Both the position numbers and the translations under genes were made by a program. Below are positions 53,084-61,970 of a stretch of 64,000 nt of DNA, piece after piece. The DNA comes from Flavobacterium sp. 20NA77.7. Its GTDB lineage: Bacteria > Bacteroidota > Bacteroidia > Flavobacteriales > Flavobacteriaceae. The notes beneath the pieces are model-generated. The model was not told the DNA's origin. It was given only the letters and a program-made list of their open reading frames with translations, and made no database searches. The stretch is from contig NZ_CP133721.1 of assembly GCF_031326205.1 (NCBI RefSeq), positions 1,860,001 through 1,924,000 of the forward strand, in the 5' to 3' direction. The first letter of the stretch is position 1. Each line of letters begins with the position of its first letter.

Positions 53084-54664
53084 ATGAAAATAATCTATTC
53101 GTTTCTATTATTTTTTCTATTCTCATTGAGCTTTTCTCAAACAGATATTGCAATTATTCCAAAACCGCAAGACGTATTTTTAAAAAAATCTAGTTTTTAT
53201 ATTACTCCCAAAACATGCATTCAAGCTGATGCAAATTCCTTTGAAGCAAGTTATCTTAAAGAAGCTATAAAAACACAAACCGAATTAAATTTAAACATCA
53301 ATTCAACAAATAGCTCAAAATCCATTCAGCTAGTATTAGAAGTGCCCAATTCTAGTAATTTCAATAAAGAACACTATGAATTAGTTGTTTCCAATTCAAA
53401 AATTACCATTTCGGCTTTTACTAATCAAGGTCTTTTTTATGGCATTCAAACGCTATTGCAACTTATTCCATTTGAAAAAAAGAACAAAATTGCCGTTCCA
53501 GGTTTAAAAATAATCGATACACCCATGTATGCTTGGCGTGGCATGCATCTTGATGTTTGCAGACACTACTTCCCTATCACGTTTATCAAAAAATACATTG
53601 ATTATTTAGCGCATTATAAAATGAATACCTTTCATTGGCATTTAACCGAAGATCAAGGTTGGCGCATCGAAATTAAAAAATATCCCAAGCTAACAGAGAT
53701 TGGCGCATGGCGAAATGGCTCCATGACAGGAAAATACAGCGACCAAAAATTTGATGACATAAAATATGGAGGCTATTACACCCAAGAAGAAATTAAAGAA
53801 GTAGTCGCTTACGCATCACAACGACACATAACAATTATTCCTGAAATTGAGATGCCTGGACATTCACTTGCTGCATTGGCTGCTTATCCCGAATTATCTT
53901 GTACGGGTGGAACCTTTGAAGTAGGAAAAAAATGGGGCGTTTTCGATGATGTATATTGCCCTAAAGAAGAAACTTTTACGTTTTTAGAAAATGTGCTGTC
54001 CGAAGTAATGGCTTTATTTCCTTCTGAATACATTCATATTGGTGGTGATGAATGCCCAAAAACAAGATGGAAATCCTGTTCGCATTGTCAAAAACTAATG
54101 CAAGAAAAAGGATTGAAAGACGAGCATGAATTACAGAGTTATTTTATCCAACGAATCGAAAAATTTGTAAATAGTAAAGGTCGAAAAATTATTGGTTGGG
54201 ATGAGATTCTAGAAGGCGGATTAGCACCAAATGCAGCTGTTATGAGCTGGCGCGGAACCGAAGGTGGAATTGCAGCTGCCAAACAAAAACATTTTGTAGT
54301 GATGACACCCGGCTCACATTGTTACTTTGATCATTACCAAGGAAAAGCAGAAAACGAACCATTAGCCATTGGTGGATTTACATCTTTGGAAAAAGTATAT
54401 AATTTTAATCCTATGCCTGACGAACTCAATGCAGAAGAAAGAAAGTATATTTTAGGTGCACAAGCAAATGTTTGGACAGAATACATTATTACTACAGAAC
54501 AAGTTGAATATATGATTATGCCAAGAATGTCCGCGCTGGCTGAAGTTTTATGGGGAACCGCAAAACCAGAAAATTATCTTGATTTTAAAACCCGTTTACA
54601 AGCACAAGAAAATTGGCTAAAAAACAACAACATCAATTATAGAAAAACTTCTTTCACAGAATAA
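53084..54664 (+). CDS. Family GH20 beta-N-acetylhexosaminidase
   Basis: 526 residues with signal peptide (LLFFLFSLSFSQ). Residues 20-150 are the GH20 N-terminal domain, then the barrel: GMHLDVCRHYFP, NTFHWHLTEDQGWRIEIKKY, and the catalytic Asp-Glu pair in HIGGDECP near 322-323. It removes terminal GlcNAc or GalNAc in the periplasm or outside. First of a plus-strand series with an aspartylglucosaminidase, a lipoprotein, cutC and a beta-mannosidase, spaced by 3-142 bases; it would cut the GlcNAc-beta-1,4-GlcNAc bond of an N-glycan core. Confidence 0.94.
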   Translation: MKIIYSFLLFFLFSLSFSQTDIAIIPKPQDVFLKKSSFYITPKTCIQADANSFEASYLKEAIKTQTELNLNINSTNSSKSIQLVLEVPNSSNFNKEHYELVVSNSKITISAFTNQGLFYGIQTLLQLIPFEKKNKIAVPGLKIIDTPMYAWRGMHLDVCRHYFPITFIKKYIDYLAHYKMNTFHWHLTEDQGWRIEIKKYPKLTEIGAWRNGSMTGKYSDQKFDDIKYGGYYTQEEIKEVVAYASQRHITIIPEIEMPGHSLAALAAYPELSCTGGTFEVGKKWGVFDDVYCPKEETFTFLENVLSEVMALFPSEYIHIGGDECPKTRWKSCSHCQKLMQEKGLKDEHELQSYFIQRIEKFVNSKGRKIIGWDEILEGGLAPNAAVMSWRGTEGGIAAAKQKHFVVMTPGSHCYFDHYQGKAENEPLAIGGFTSLEKVYNFNPMPDELNAEERKYILGAQANVWTEYIITTEQVEYMIMPRMSALAEVLWGTAKPENYLDFKTRLQAQENWLKNNNINYRKTSFTE

Positions 54665-54670
54665 AATAAC

Positions 54671-55669
54671 ATGACTAATAGACGAAATTTTTTAAAGAAA
54701 ACCGCTTTAGCCACGGCTGGATTGGCGCTTGCAAGTTTCAAAAACGCGACTGAAACGGCTGAAAATAAAATTGAATTAAAACCTTCACAAAAACCAATTG
54801 TTCTTTCTACATGGAATTTTGGAATTAAAGCAAACGAAGCCGCATGGGAAATTTTAAGCAAAAATGGACGTGCTTTAGATGCCGTAGAAGCGGGTGTAAA
54901 AATTCCAGAAGGCGATCCAAATGAACGCAGCGTAGGTTATGGCGGCCGTCCTGATAGAGATGGTAAGGTAACACTTGATGCTTGTATTATGGACGAATTT
55001 TCAAATATTGGCTCAGTAGCTTGTTTGGAACACATCAAACACCCTATTTCTGTCGCCCGTGCGGTTATGGAAAAAACACCACACGTGATGCTGGTCGGAA
55101 AAGGAGCATTACAATTTGCCCTTTTACAAGGATTTAAAAAAGAAAATTTATTAATTGAAGAATCCGAAAAAGAATGGAAAGATTGGTTAAAAACCAGCCA
55201 ATACAAACCCATTGCAAATATCGAAAACCACGACACCATCGGAATGATTGCTTTAGATGCAAATGGAAATTTATCAGGTGCGTGTACAACCAGCGGCATG
55301 GCATTTAAAATGCACGGTCGTGTAGGCGATTCTCCAATTATTGGTGCGGGGTTATACGTAGATAATGAAATTGGTGCTGCAACTGCAACAGGGCACGGCG
55401 AGGAAGTCATTCGAATTACAGGATGCCATTTGGTGGTAGAATTAATGCGACAAGGTTTGTCTCCTCAAAAAGCTTGTGAAGAAGCGGTAATGCGAATTGT
55501 AAAACTAACTAAAAATCGAGGCAAAGAATTAAAAGACATTCAAGTTGGATTTATTGCTTTGAATAAAAAAGGAGAATATGGCTCCTATTGTATACAAGGC
55601 GGTTTCAATTATGCCGTTCATGATGCAACTGGAAATAAATTAATAGATGCTAATTACTTTTTGAAATAA
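54671..55669 (+). CDS. N4-(beta-N-acetylglucosaminyl)-L-asparaginase
   Basis: 332 residues, Ntn-hydrolase. The precursor self-cleaves before the threonine in NHDTIGMIALD (Thr near 189), which becomes the catalytic N-terminus. Other family blocks: GYGGRPDRDGKVTLDACIM and GAATATGHGEEVIR. It splits GlcNAc from asparagine, the last bond of N-linked glycoproteins. The N-terminus RRNFLKKTALATAGLALASF has a twin-arginine (Tat) signal, so it is probably exported folded, as expected for an Ntn hydrolase. Six bases after the hexosaminidase gene. Confidence 0.95.
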   Translation: MTNRRNFLKKTALATAGLALASFKNATETAENKIELKPSQKPIVLSTWNFGIKANEAAWEILSKNGRALDAVEAGVKIPEGDPNERSVGYGGRPDRDGKVTLDACIMDEFSNIGSVACLEHIKHPISVARAVMEKTPHVMLVGKGALQFALLQGFKKENLLIEESEKEWKDWLKTSQYKPIANIENHDTIGMIALDANGNLSGACTTSGMAFKMHGRVGDSPIIGAGLYVDNEIGAATATGHGEEVIRITGCHLVVELMRQGLSPQKACEEAVMRIVKLTKNRGKELKDIQVGFIALNKKGEYGSYCIQGGFNYAVHDATGNKLIDANYFLK

Positions 55670-55672
55670 TTT

Positions 55673-56200
55673 ATGAAACTACTTTTTTTAATGTTTGGCT
55701 TGATTTTTTTTAGTTGTGAAATTAAAAACAAAGAGATTATTACTGAAACTAATAAGTTAGAAGAAACGTCAGAAGAGAAACAGAGTTTCTATGTAGGTGA
55801 TATTAATAACGATAAAGTTCAAGATACGGCATTCGTAAATTTCAATCAACAAAACGAATATAGTGATATGATAATTAGTTTTTCAAATAGTATTCCTGAA
55901 ATAGAATTGGGACAAAGTTTTGGTGTATTTATCAAAAAAACTGAAGATTTGAATTTTGATGGAGCCAATGAAATCATTATTTTTTCAAGAACACACGAAG
56001 GTTGGTGGAATTATATTTCCGTTTGGTCTTTTCATAATAATAAATGGAAAGAACTTAAAAAAACAATGGGATTTGTTTCAGATCATAAGGATTTTGAAAA
56101 TAGAATTGTAAAAGATAAAAATCAATATTATTTAATTGGTGAGGATAAATGGAATGAAGATGAAAATGGTAATTTTAAAAAAGTGAAAATAAAAATCTAG
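55673..56200 (+). CDS. Hypothetical lipoprotein, 175 aa
   Basis: Lipoprotein signal MKLLFLMFGLIFFSC (Cys 15). The mature part contains VGDINNDKVQDTAFVNF and EDLNFDGANEIIIFSR, two DxNxDxxxD-type calcium-binding loops as in FG-GAP or dockerin-like repeats, and a WNYISVWSFHNNKWKEL segment. Not assigned to a named family. It lies between the aspartylglucosaminidase (3 bp) and cutC (2 bp) and is therefore cotranscribed with the glycan genes; a role is not evident. Confidence 0.65.
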   Translation: MKLLFLMFGLIFFSCEIKNKEIITETNKLEETSEEKQSFYVGDINNDKVQDTAFVNFNQQNEYSDMIISFSNSIPEIELGQSFGVFIKKTEDLNFDGANEIIIFSRTHEGWWNYISVWSFHNNKWKELKKTMGFVSDHKDFENRIVKDKNQYYLIGEDKWNEDENGNFKKVKIKI

Positions 56201-56202
56201 TA

Positions 56203-56874
56203 ATGAAGCATATAGAAATCGCTTGTTTCAATCTCGAATCTGCATTACTAGCTCAAAAAGCGGGTGCCGATAGAGTCGAATTGTGTGCTAATATTTCAGA
56301 TGATGGAACTACACCGTCAACCGAAATTATTCAACAAGCTCGAAAAAATCTAACTATCGATTTATATATAATGATTCGTCCTAGAGGCGGGAATTTCGTT
56401 TACTCAAAAGCAGAATTAGAGCATATGAAATTGGAAATCGAAACTATCAAGAAACTTGGCATTAACGGATTTGTTTTTGGGATTTTGAATAAAGATAAAA
56501 CTATTAATATCGAACAAAATAAAGCTTTAGTTGAATTGGCAAAACCATTTCCATGTACTTTTCACAGAGCTTTTGATGCTGTTGCTAAGTATGAACAAGC
56601 TTTGGAAGATGTTATTACTTGCGGATTTTCAACACTATTAACTTCAGGTACATTTTCTAATGTTATGGAAGGAAAAGAAGTCTTGAAAAAATTAGTTAAA
56701 CAAGCAAAAAATCGCATCGAAATTATGCCAGGTGGCGGCTTGCGTTCAACCAATATTTCAGAATTGAATCAAACCGTCAATGCAAATTGGTATCATTCAT
56801 CTGCTATAACCGATGGAACAGAAATTGCAAATTCGAATGAAATTATCGAACTGAAGAATAAACTGCAATCTTAA
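56203..56874 (+). CDS. cutC: CutC family protein
   Basis: 223 residues, TIM-barrel family PF03932. KHIEIACFNLESALLAQKAGADRVELCANI near the start, YIMIRPRGGNFVYS, CTFHRAFDAV and LLTSGTF are hallmarks. The name comes from a supposed copper-tolerance role in E. coli that later work questioned. Here it is embedded between glycan-degrading enzymes with a two-base gap from the lipoprotein gene, which fits a carbohydrate-related function better than copper; that is inference. Confidence 0.9.
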   Translation: MKHIEIACFNLESALLAQKAGADRVELCANISDDGTTPSTEIIQQARKNLTIDLYIMIRPRGGNFVYSKAELEHMKLEIETIKKLGINGFVFGILNKDKTINIEQNKALVELAKPFPCTFHRAFDAVAKYEQALEDVITCGFSTLLTSGTFSNVMEGKEVLKKLVKQAKNRIEIMPGGGLRSTNISELNQTVNANWYHSSAITDGTEIANSNEIIELKNKLQS

Positions 56875-57016
56875 ATTAACTTATGTGCCTTATATGTTTA
56901 AAAAATAAAATTCAAAAATCGTTCATTAAAAGAGATTCCTAGCGGAATGACAAATTTAGGGGTAAAAAAACTTTTATTAACTTCTTTAATTTGACGCTTT
57001 CAATTTCATAACTTAT

Positions 57017-59497
57017 ATGACTTTTATGTTTAAAAAAATATTCTTGTTTTTGATTATAGTTTGTTGTTCGGTTTCAGCACAGACTTCCTATCGCAATTTG
57101 TCGACTGAAAACTGGACATTCAATAAGCAAAACGAAACAAAAAAACATAAGGCAACTATTCCCGGTACCGTTCACACCGATTTATATGAAAATCAATTAA
57201 TTCCTGATCCATTTTACGGAGCCAATGAAAAACAATTGCAATGGATTGAAAATGAAAATTGGGAATACGAATCCACTTTTTCATTATCTGAAAAAGAAAT
57301 TTCCAATGAAAATATCGAATTAGAATTTGATGGTTTAGACACTTATGCTACTATTTATATTAATGGGAAACTGATTTTAGAAGCGAATAATATGTTTCGA
57401 AAATGGACAATTTCAGCGAAAAATCATCTTAAAAAAGGAAAAAATCATTTAAAAATTGTATTTCTATCAGCCGTTCAAAAAGGAAAAGTAGAAGCTTCAA
57501 AACTACCTTATACGTTACCTGAAAAAGAACGTGTTTTTGTAAGAAAAGCACAATATCAATTTGGATGGGATTGGGGTCCACGATTTGTAACCGCTGGCAT
57601 TTGGAAAAAAGTACAATTGAAATTTTGGAATTCAGCCAAAATTGAAAATATAAAATACCGCCAGGTTGAGCTGAATAACCAAAATGCCCTTTTAGAATTT
57701 ACAACTGAAATTTGTGTTTCGGAAGTAAAAACAATTCAACTAAAAATTAATGAAAAATTAGAAACATTTCATCTTAAAAAAGGAACGAATAAAGTAAAAA
57801 TGCATTATGAAATTTCGAACCCAAAACGCTGGTGGTGTAATGGTTTAGGGTTTCCACATCAATATGAATTTCATTTTTCATTGGAACAAAGTCGAAAAAT
57901 CATAGATAACAAAGAACTTAAAATAGGTTTACGAACCATTGAATTAGTGCAAGATAAAGATGAATTTGGCACAAGCTTTTATTTCAAATTAAACGGCAAA
58001 CCAGTTTTTATGAAAGGGGCAAATTATATTCCGCCAGACAGTTTTTTGCCAAACCAAACATCAACAAATTATCAGCAACTCATTCAAAACGCGAGAAAAG
58101 CCAATATGAATATGATTCGTGTTTGGGGCGGTGGCGTGTATGCCGATGACGAATTTTACGATGCTTGTGATGCCAATGGAATTTTAGTTTGGCAAGATTT
58201 TATGTTTGCTTGCGCGATGTATCCGGGTGATGAAAAATTTATAGAAAACATAAAACAAGAAGTCATAGACAATGTAAATCGTTTACAAAACCATCCAAGT
58301 ATTGCACTTTGGTGCGGCAATAATGAGAATGATGAAGGGTGGCACAATTGGGGTTGGCAAAAACAATTTAATTATTCAAAAGCCGATTCGACTCAAATTT
58401 GGAACGATTACAAAAAAGTATTTCATGAAATGATTCCACAAACATTAGATAGTCTTTTATCCAAAGAAAAAAATCTGTATTGGCCTTCTTCACCTTCAAT
58501 TGGTTGGGGTAGAAAAGAAAGTTTAACACAAGGCGATTCGCATTATTGGGGCGTTTGGTGGGGCAAAGAACCGTTTGAAATGTATGAGAAAAAAGTAGGA
58601 CGATTTATGAGCGAATATGGATTTCAAAGTATGCCAAATTTAGAAACGTTTCAAAAAGTAATTGCTAAAGAAGATTTTAATTTTACTTCAAAAGCGTTTA
58701 AAAATCATCAAAAACATCCTACTGGTTTTGAAACAATTACAGAATACATGACCCGAGATTTTCCTGTGCCAACTTCTATGGAAAAATACAATTATGTTTC
58801 GCAATTACTACAAGCTCATGGAATGAAAATCGCAATTGAAGCGCACCGATTAGCGAAACCCTATTGCATGGGATCTTTATATTGGCAATTAAACGATTGT
58901 TGGCCTGTGACTTCATGGAGTACTTTGGATTATTACGGCAATTGGAAAGCGGCGCATTACCAAGTCAAAGAAAGTTTTGCTCCGATATTTTTAGCGGTAA
59001 CAGAAAATGAGAATGGATTTTCCATAATAGGAAGTAACGATAATCTAGAAGCAATATCTGGAACTTTAGCTGCTAAATTGATTGATTTTTCTGGAAAAGA
59101 ACTTTGGACTGCTTCAAAAGAATGTACTTTGGACGTAGAAAAAAATACAACTTGTATGCAGATTTCGAATGTTGATTTGCCAAAATTCAAAAAAGAAAAA
59201 ACGGTATTAGCTTTAGCATTTACGAGTAATCATAAAAAAACCGTTGCGTATCATTATTTTGTAAAACCTAAAGAGTTACAACTTGAAAAACCAACTATTG
59301 AAATTAATATTGTAGGCGAAACACTTATCGAACTTAAAACAAATACACTTGCAAAAAATGTGTATTTAGAAGCAAATAGTGCTTTTTTTGAAGAAAACTA
59401 TTTTGATTTAGTGCCCGGAATTCCAAAAATCATTAAGACGCAAAAACCAACTCAAGAAACTAAGATATTTTCTTTATTTGATGCCATGAATGAATAA
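57017..59497 (+). CDS. Family GH2 beta-mannosidase
   Basis: 826 residues with signal peptide (FLFLIIVCCSVSAQ); ATGs at 57017 and 57026 are both possible. Jelly-roll domain to about 200 (IPGTVHTDLYENQLIPDPFYG is specific to beta-mannosidases), immunoglobulin-like domain, then the barrel with acid/base Glu in WCGNNENDE (near 436) and nucleophile Glu in FMSEYGFQS (near 533). It would remove the single beta-mannose of the N-glycan core, exposing GlcNAc for the GH20 enzyme of the same cluster. The 142-bp gap before it contains GAGATTCCTAGCGGAATGAC, which resembles a dispersed flavobacterial repeat. Confidence 0.94.
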   Translation: MTFMFKKIFLFLIIVCCSVSAQTSYRNLSTENWTFNKQNETKKHKATIPGTVHTDLYENQLIPDPFYGANEKQLQWIENENWEYESTFSLSEKEISNENIELEFDGLDTYATIYINGKLILEANNMFRKWTISAKNHLKKGKNHLKIVFLSAVQKGKVEASKLPYTLPEKERVFVRKAQYQFGWDWGPRFVTAGIWKKVQLKFWNSAKIENIKYRQVELNNQNALLEFTTEICVSEVKTIQLKINEKLETFHLKKGTNKVKMHYEISNPKRWWCNGLGFPHQYEFHFSLEQSRKIIDNKELKIGLRTIELVQDKDEFGTSFYFKLNGKPVFMKGANYIPPDSFLPNQTSTNYQQLIQNARKANMNMIRVWGGGVYADDEFYDACDANGILVWQDFMFACAMYPGDEKFIENIKQEVIDNVNRLQNHPSIALWCGNNENDEGWHNWGWQKQFNYSKADSTQIWNDYKKVFHEMIPQTLDSLLSKEKNLYWPSSPSIGWGRKESLTQGDSHYWGVWWGKEPFEMYEKKVGRFMSEYGFQSMPNLETFQKVIAKEDFNFTSKAFKNHQKHPTGFETITEYMTRDFPVPTSMEKYNYVSQLLQAHGMKIAIEAHRLAKPYCMGSLYWQLNDCWPVTSWSTLDYYGNWKAAHYQVKESFAPIFLAVTENENGFSIIGSNDNLEAISGTLAAKLIDFSGKELWTASKECTLDVEKNTTCMQISNVDLPKFKKEKTVLALAFTSNHKKTVAYHYFVKPKELQLEKPTIEINIVGETLIELKTNTLAKNVYLEANSAFFEENYFDLVPGIPKIIKTQKPTQETKIFSLFDAMNE

Positions 59498-59505
59498 AGC
59501 ATAAA

Positions 59506-59532
59506 AAACGCCTCAATTGAGGCGTTTAAATT
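59506..59532. terminator. Bidirectional terminator
   Basis: A perfect 22-base palindrome centred on AATT (arms AAACGCCTC / GAGGCGTTT) with A-run on one side and T-run on the other, between the converging beta-mannosidase and deoxynucleoside kinase genes. Confidence 0.9.
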
Positions 59533-59534
59533 TT

Positions 59535-60149
59535 TTAAAATAATCCGTGTATTTCAGCGTCAATTTTTTGAATAATAGTCCCCAAATCTTCGGGATTATT
59601 TAAATAATCCATATTATCTACATCAATTATGACTAATTTTCCTTTGTCATACGTTTGAATCCACGCTTCATATCTTTCATTCAATCGACTCAAATAATCA
59701 ATAGAAATAGAGTTTTCATAATCTCTACCTCGTTTATGTATTTGATTGACCAAATTTGGAATTGAACTTCGTAAGTAAATCAATAAATCTGGTGGCCCTA
59801 CTAAATCTTCCATTAAATCAAATAAAGATTTATAGTTTGTATAATCTCTATTTGTCATGAGTCCCATAGCGTGAAGATTGGGTGCAAAAATAAAAGCATC
59901 TTCATAAATGGTTCTATCTTGAATAGTATTTTTTCCTGATTTTCTCATATCTAAAATTTGTCTAAATCGACTATTCAAGAAAAATATTTGTAAGTTGAAA
60001 CTCCATCGTTCCATTTGGTGATAAAAATCATCTAAATACGGATTATCTTCCACATCTTCAAAATGAGCTTCCCATTTAAAATGTTTAGATAATAATTTTG
60101 TTAAAGTCGTTTTTCCGGCACCAATGTTTCCTGCAATCGCTATATGCAT
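59535..60149 (-). CDS. Deoxynucleoside kinase
   Basis: 204 residues. P-loop GNIGAGKTT at 7-15, then the FEDVEDNPYLDDFY substrate segment, QDRTIYEDAFIFA with the DR pair and catalytic acid, and the lid IHKRGRDYENSIS. It phosphorylates salvaged deoxynucleosides (deoxyadenosine/deoxyguanosine-type by resemblance). It follows a secreted-protein gene end to end on the minus strand. Confidence 0.92.
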   Translation of the reverse strand: MHIAIAGNIGAGKTTLTKLLSKHFKWEAHFEDVEDNPYLDDFYHQMERWSFNLQIFFLNSRFRQILDMRKSGKNTIQDRTIYEDAFIFAPNLHAMGLMTNRDYTNYKSLFDLMEDLVGPPDLLIYLRSSIPNLVNQIHKRGRDYENSISIDYLSRLNERYEAWIQTYDKGKLVIIDVDNMDYLNNPEDLGTIIQKIDAEIHGLF

Positions 60150-60917
60150 TTATTGAGTTTTTAATTTATAGTTTGTTAGTAATGAGTTTGTAAAAATAGC
60201 TAAAATTCCATTTTGATAGAAAATTTTTTTAATCATTTTTTTCGTACTACCTAAAGCAAATACTTGTCCCTTCTTTGCAAGTAACACATATAACTGCTCA
60301 TTTTTGGTAAAAAACAGCTCTTTTTCTGTGATAAAAATAGTAGCAGCAGCATCTTCTACTTCTCCTAAATAAATTATTTTTCCAAATTTATCTATTTGAA
60401 ACCATTCATTATTTTGATTTACCCAAACTAAAAAATTATAATTTGAATAGATATATTTAATGGGCGATGTCATTACGGGAGAAATCCACCGTATGGTAGC
60501 TGTTGAAAAATTATAGAGTCCCATTTTTTGCGTTAGACTATCTAAAAACCAACATTCGTTTTGAGAAGCAGGCTTAACAAAATCAACCACTATATCTTTA
60601 AATAGTATTGTTTGGATTTCATTAAATTGATTGTCTAACACAACAATTTTGTTTGTGTTTTTAAAAAATAAAAGGGTATGTAATGCATTAAAACATTCTA
60701 CTTGTGAAAGCTTACCTCCTAAGTTTGAAGTATATAAAAATGTATTTGTTGGGGTTACTTTATAAATCGTATTTTGAGTTGAAAAATACTTATTTTGCAC
60801 TGCATCTTGCCCCCAATATTCATCAAAATCTACCGTAACACTATCTTGCAAAATTAGCTGAAAAGATTGCGCTTGAAGCATCAGAGAAAAACAACAAAAA
60901 ATTAAATATTTAATCAT
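60150..60917 (-). CDS. Hypothetical exported protein, 255 aa
   Basis: Signal peptide MIKYLIFCCFSLMLQAQ. The mature protein has regularly spaced beta-strand pairs (NTIYKVTPTNTFLYTSNLGG, NKIVVLDNQFNEIQTI, QKMGLYNFSTATIRWISP), consistent with a small beta-propeller. No enzyme motif. Its TAA is directly adjacent to the ATG of the deoxynucleoside kinase gene; an arrangement conserved in flavobacteria as far as I recall, but without known meaning. Confidence 0.65.
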   Translation of the reverse strand: MIKYLIFCCFSLMLQAQSFQLILQDSVTVDFDEYWGQDAVQNKYFSTQNTIYKVTPTNTFLYTSNLGGKLSQVECFNALHTLLFFKNTNKIVVLDNQFNEIQTILFKDIVVDFVKPASQNECWFLDSLTQKMGLYNFSTATIRWISPVMTSPIKYIYSNYNFLVWVNQNNEWFQIDKFGKIIYLGEVEDAAATIFITEKELFFTKNEQLYVLLAKKGQVFALGSTKKMIKKIFYQNGILAIFTNSLLTNYKLKTQ

Positions 60918-61003
60918 ATAAACAATATTAACACAAAAATAACAAAAATGAGTGTAACTATTTCATTATTTTATAGTCTAACAAGCAAAAAACACCATTT
61001 AGT

Positions 61004-61924
61004 ATGAAAAAAATAGTTTTCGTTATTTTAAGCTTAACAGGTTTTACCGCCTTAGCACAAAAAGACTTTCAAGGTATGGCAGTGTATGAATCTAAAACTT
61101 CAACCGCTGAATTTGCTAAAAACTTTGAAGGAAATAAAGATATTACTCCAGAAATGAAAACTCAAATTATGGAAAGAATGAAAAAAGCATTCGAAAAAAC
61201 GTTCATTTTAAATTTTGATAAATCGGCGTCTATTTATAAAGAAGAAGAAAAATTAGATGCTCCAGGCCAAGGAGGGGGTATGCGCATGATGACCTCTATG
61301 ATGGGTGGCGGTGGCACGTATTACAAAAATGTAAAAGAAAAAACATATACGGTAGACAAAGAAGTTTTTGGAAAAGAGTTTTTAATTAAAGATTCTTTGC
61401 CAAAATATGAATGGGTATTGTCTCAAGAAACAAAAAAAATTGGTGATTATACTTGTTTTAAAGCAACGGCAATAACACAACCTAGCAAAACTGATTTCAG
61501 AAACTTTAGAAGAAAAGAAGAAAAAAAAGACGAAGAAAAAACTGAAACTACTAGTAAAGAAGGTGAAACAAAAACAGATACTGAAAAAGTTAAAAAAACA
61601 AATTTTTTAGACGAAGTTAATTTACCAAAAGAAATTACTATTACGGCTTGGTATTGTCCTGAAATCCCAATTAATCAAGGACCTGAAGGCTATTGGGGGT
61701 TACCTGGATTAATTATGGAAGTAAATGATGGAAAAACGAATATTCTTTGCTCTAAACTAGCACTTAACATCAAAGAAAAAGTAGAAATTAAAGCCCCAAC
61801 AAGTGGCGATAAAGTAACTCAAAAAGAATTTGACGACACCATACTAAAAAAAATGGAAGAGTTTAGAGAAATGGGTGGCGGTCCTGGTGGAAGAGGTAGT
61901 ATGCAATTTAGAATGGGGAGATAA
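61004..61924 (+). CDS. GLPGLI family exported protein
   Basis: 306 residues, signal peptide MKKIVFVILSLTGFTALA. The family name motif is present: GYWGLPGLIMEV near 230, after ITAWYCPEIPINQGPEG. A Gly/Met-rich loop (GQGGGMRMMTSMMGGGG) near 90 and a highly charged Lys/Glu linker near 175-205 are notable. GLPGLI proteins are probable outer-membrane-associated or periplasmic proteins of Bacteroidota, often next to a large carboxypeptidase-regulatory beta-barrel protein, exactly as here. Function unknown; a Met-rich loop hints at metal handling. Confidence 0.88.
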   Translation: MKKIVFVILSLTGFTALAQKDFQGMAVYESKTSTAEFAKNFEGNKDITPEMKTQIMERMKKAFEKTFILNFDKSASIYKEEEKLDAPGQGGGMRMMTSMMGGGGTYYKNVKEKTYTVDKEVFGKEFLIKDSLPKYEWVLSQETKKIGDYTCFKATAITQPSKTDFRNFRRKEEKKDEEKTETTSKEGETKTDTEKVKKTNFLDEVNLPKEITITAWYCPEIPINQGPEGYWGLPGLIMEVNDGKTNILCSKLALNIKEKVEIKAPTSGDKVTQKEFDDTILKKMEEFREMGGGPGGRGSMQFRMGR

Positions 61925-61936
61925 ATTAAATAATAA

Positions 61937-61956
61937 AAGTCGCTTTAGGGCGACTT
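61937..61956 (+). terminator. Short hairpin between GLPGLI and barrel genes
   Basis: AAGTCGC (61937-61943) pairs with GCGACTT (61950-61956), loop of six, followed by AAATTTG and not a T-run. A weak terminator or processing hairpin is possible; both genes may still be one transcript. Confidence 0.45.
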
Positions 61957-61970
61957 AAATTTGAAGTAAC

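Noticed and set aside
56875..57016. Promoter or regulatory RNA before the beta-mannosidase gene
   Set aside because: No TANNTTTG box at a sensible distance; the spacer holds only what looks like a dispersed GAGATTCC...GGAATGAC repeat.
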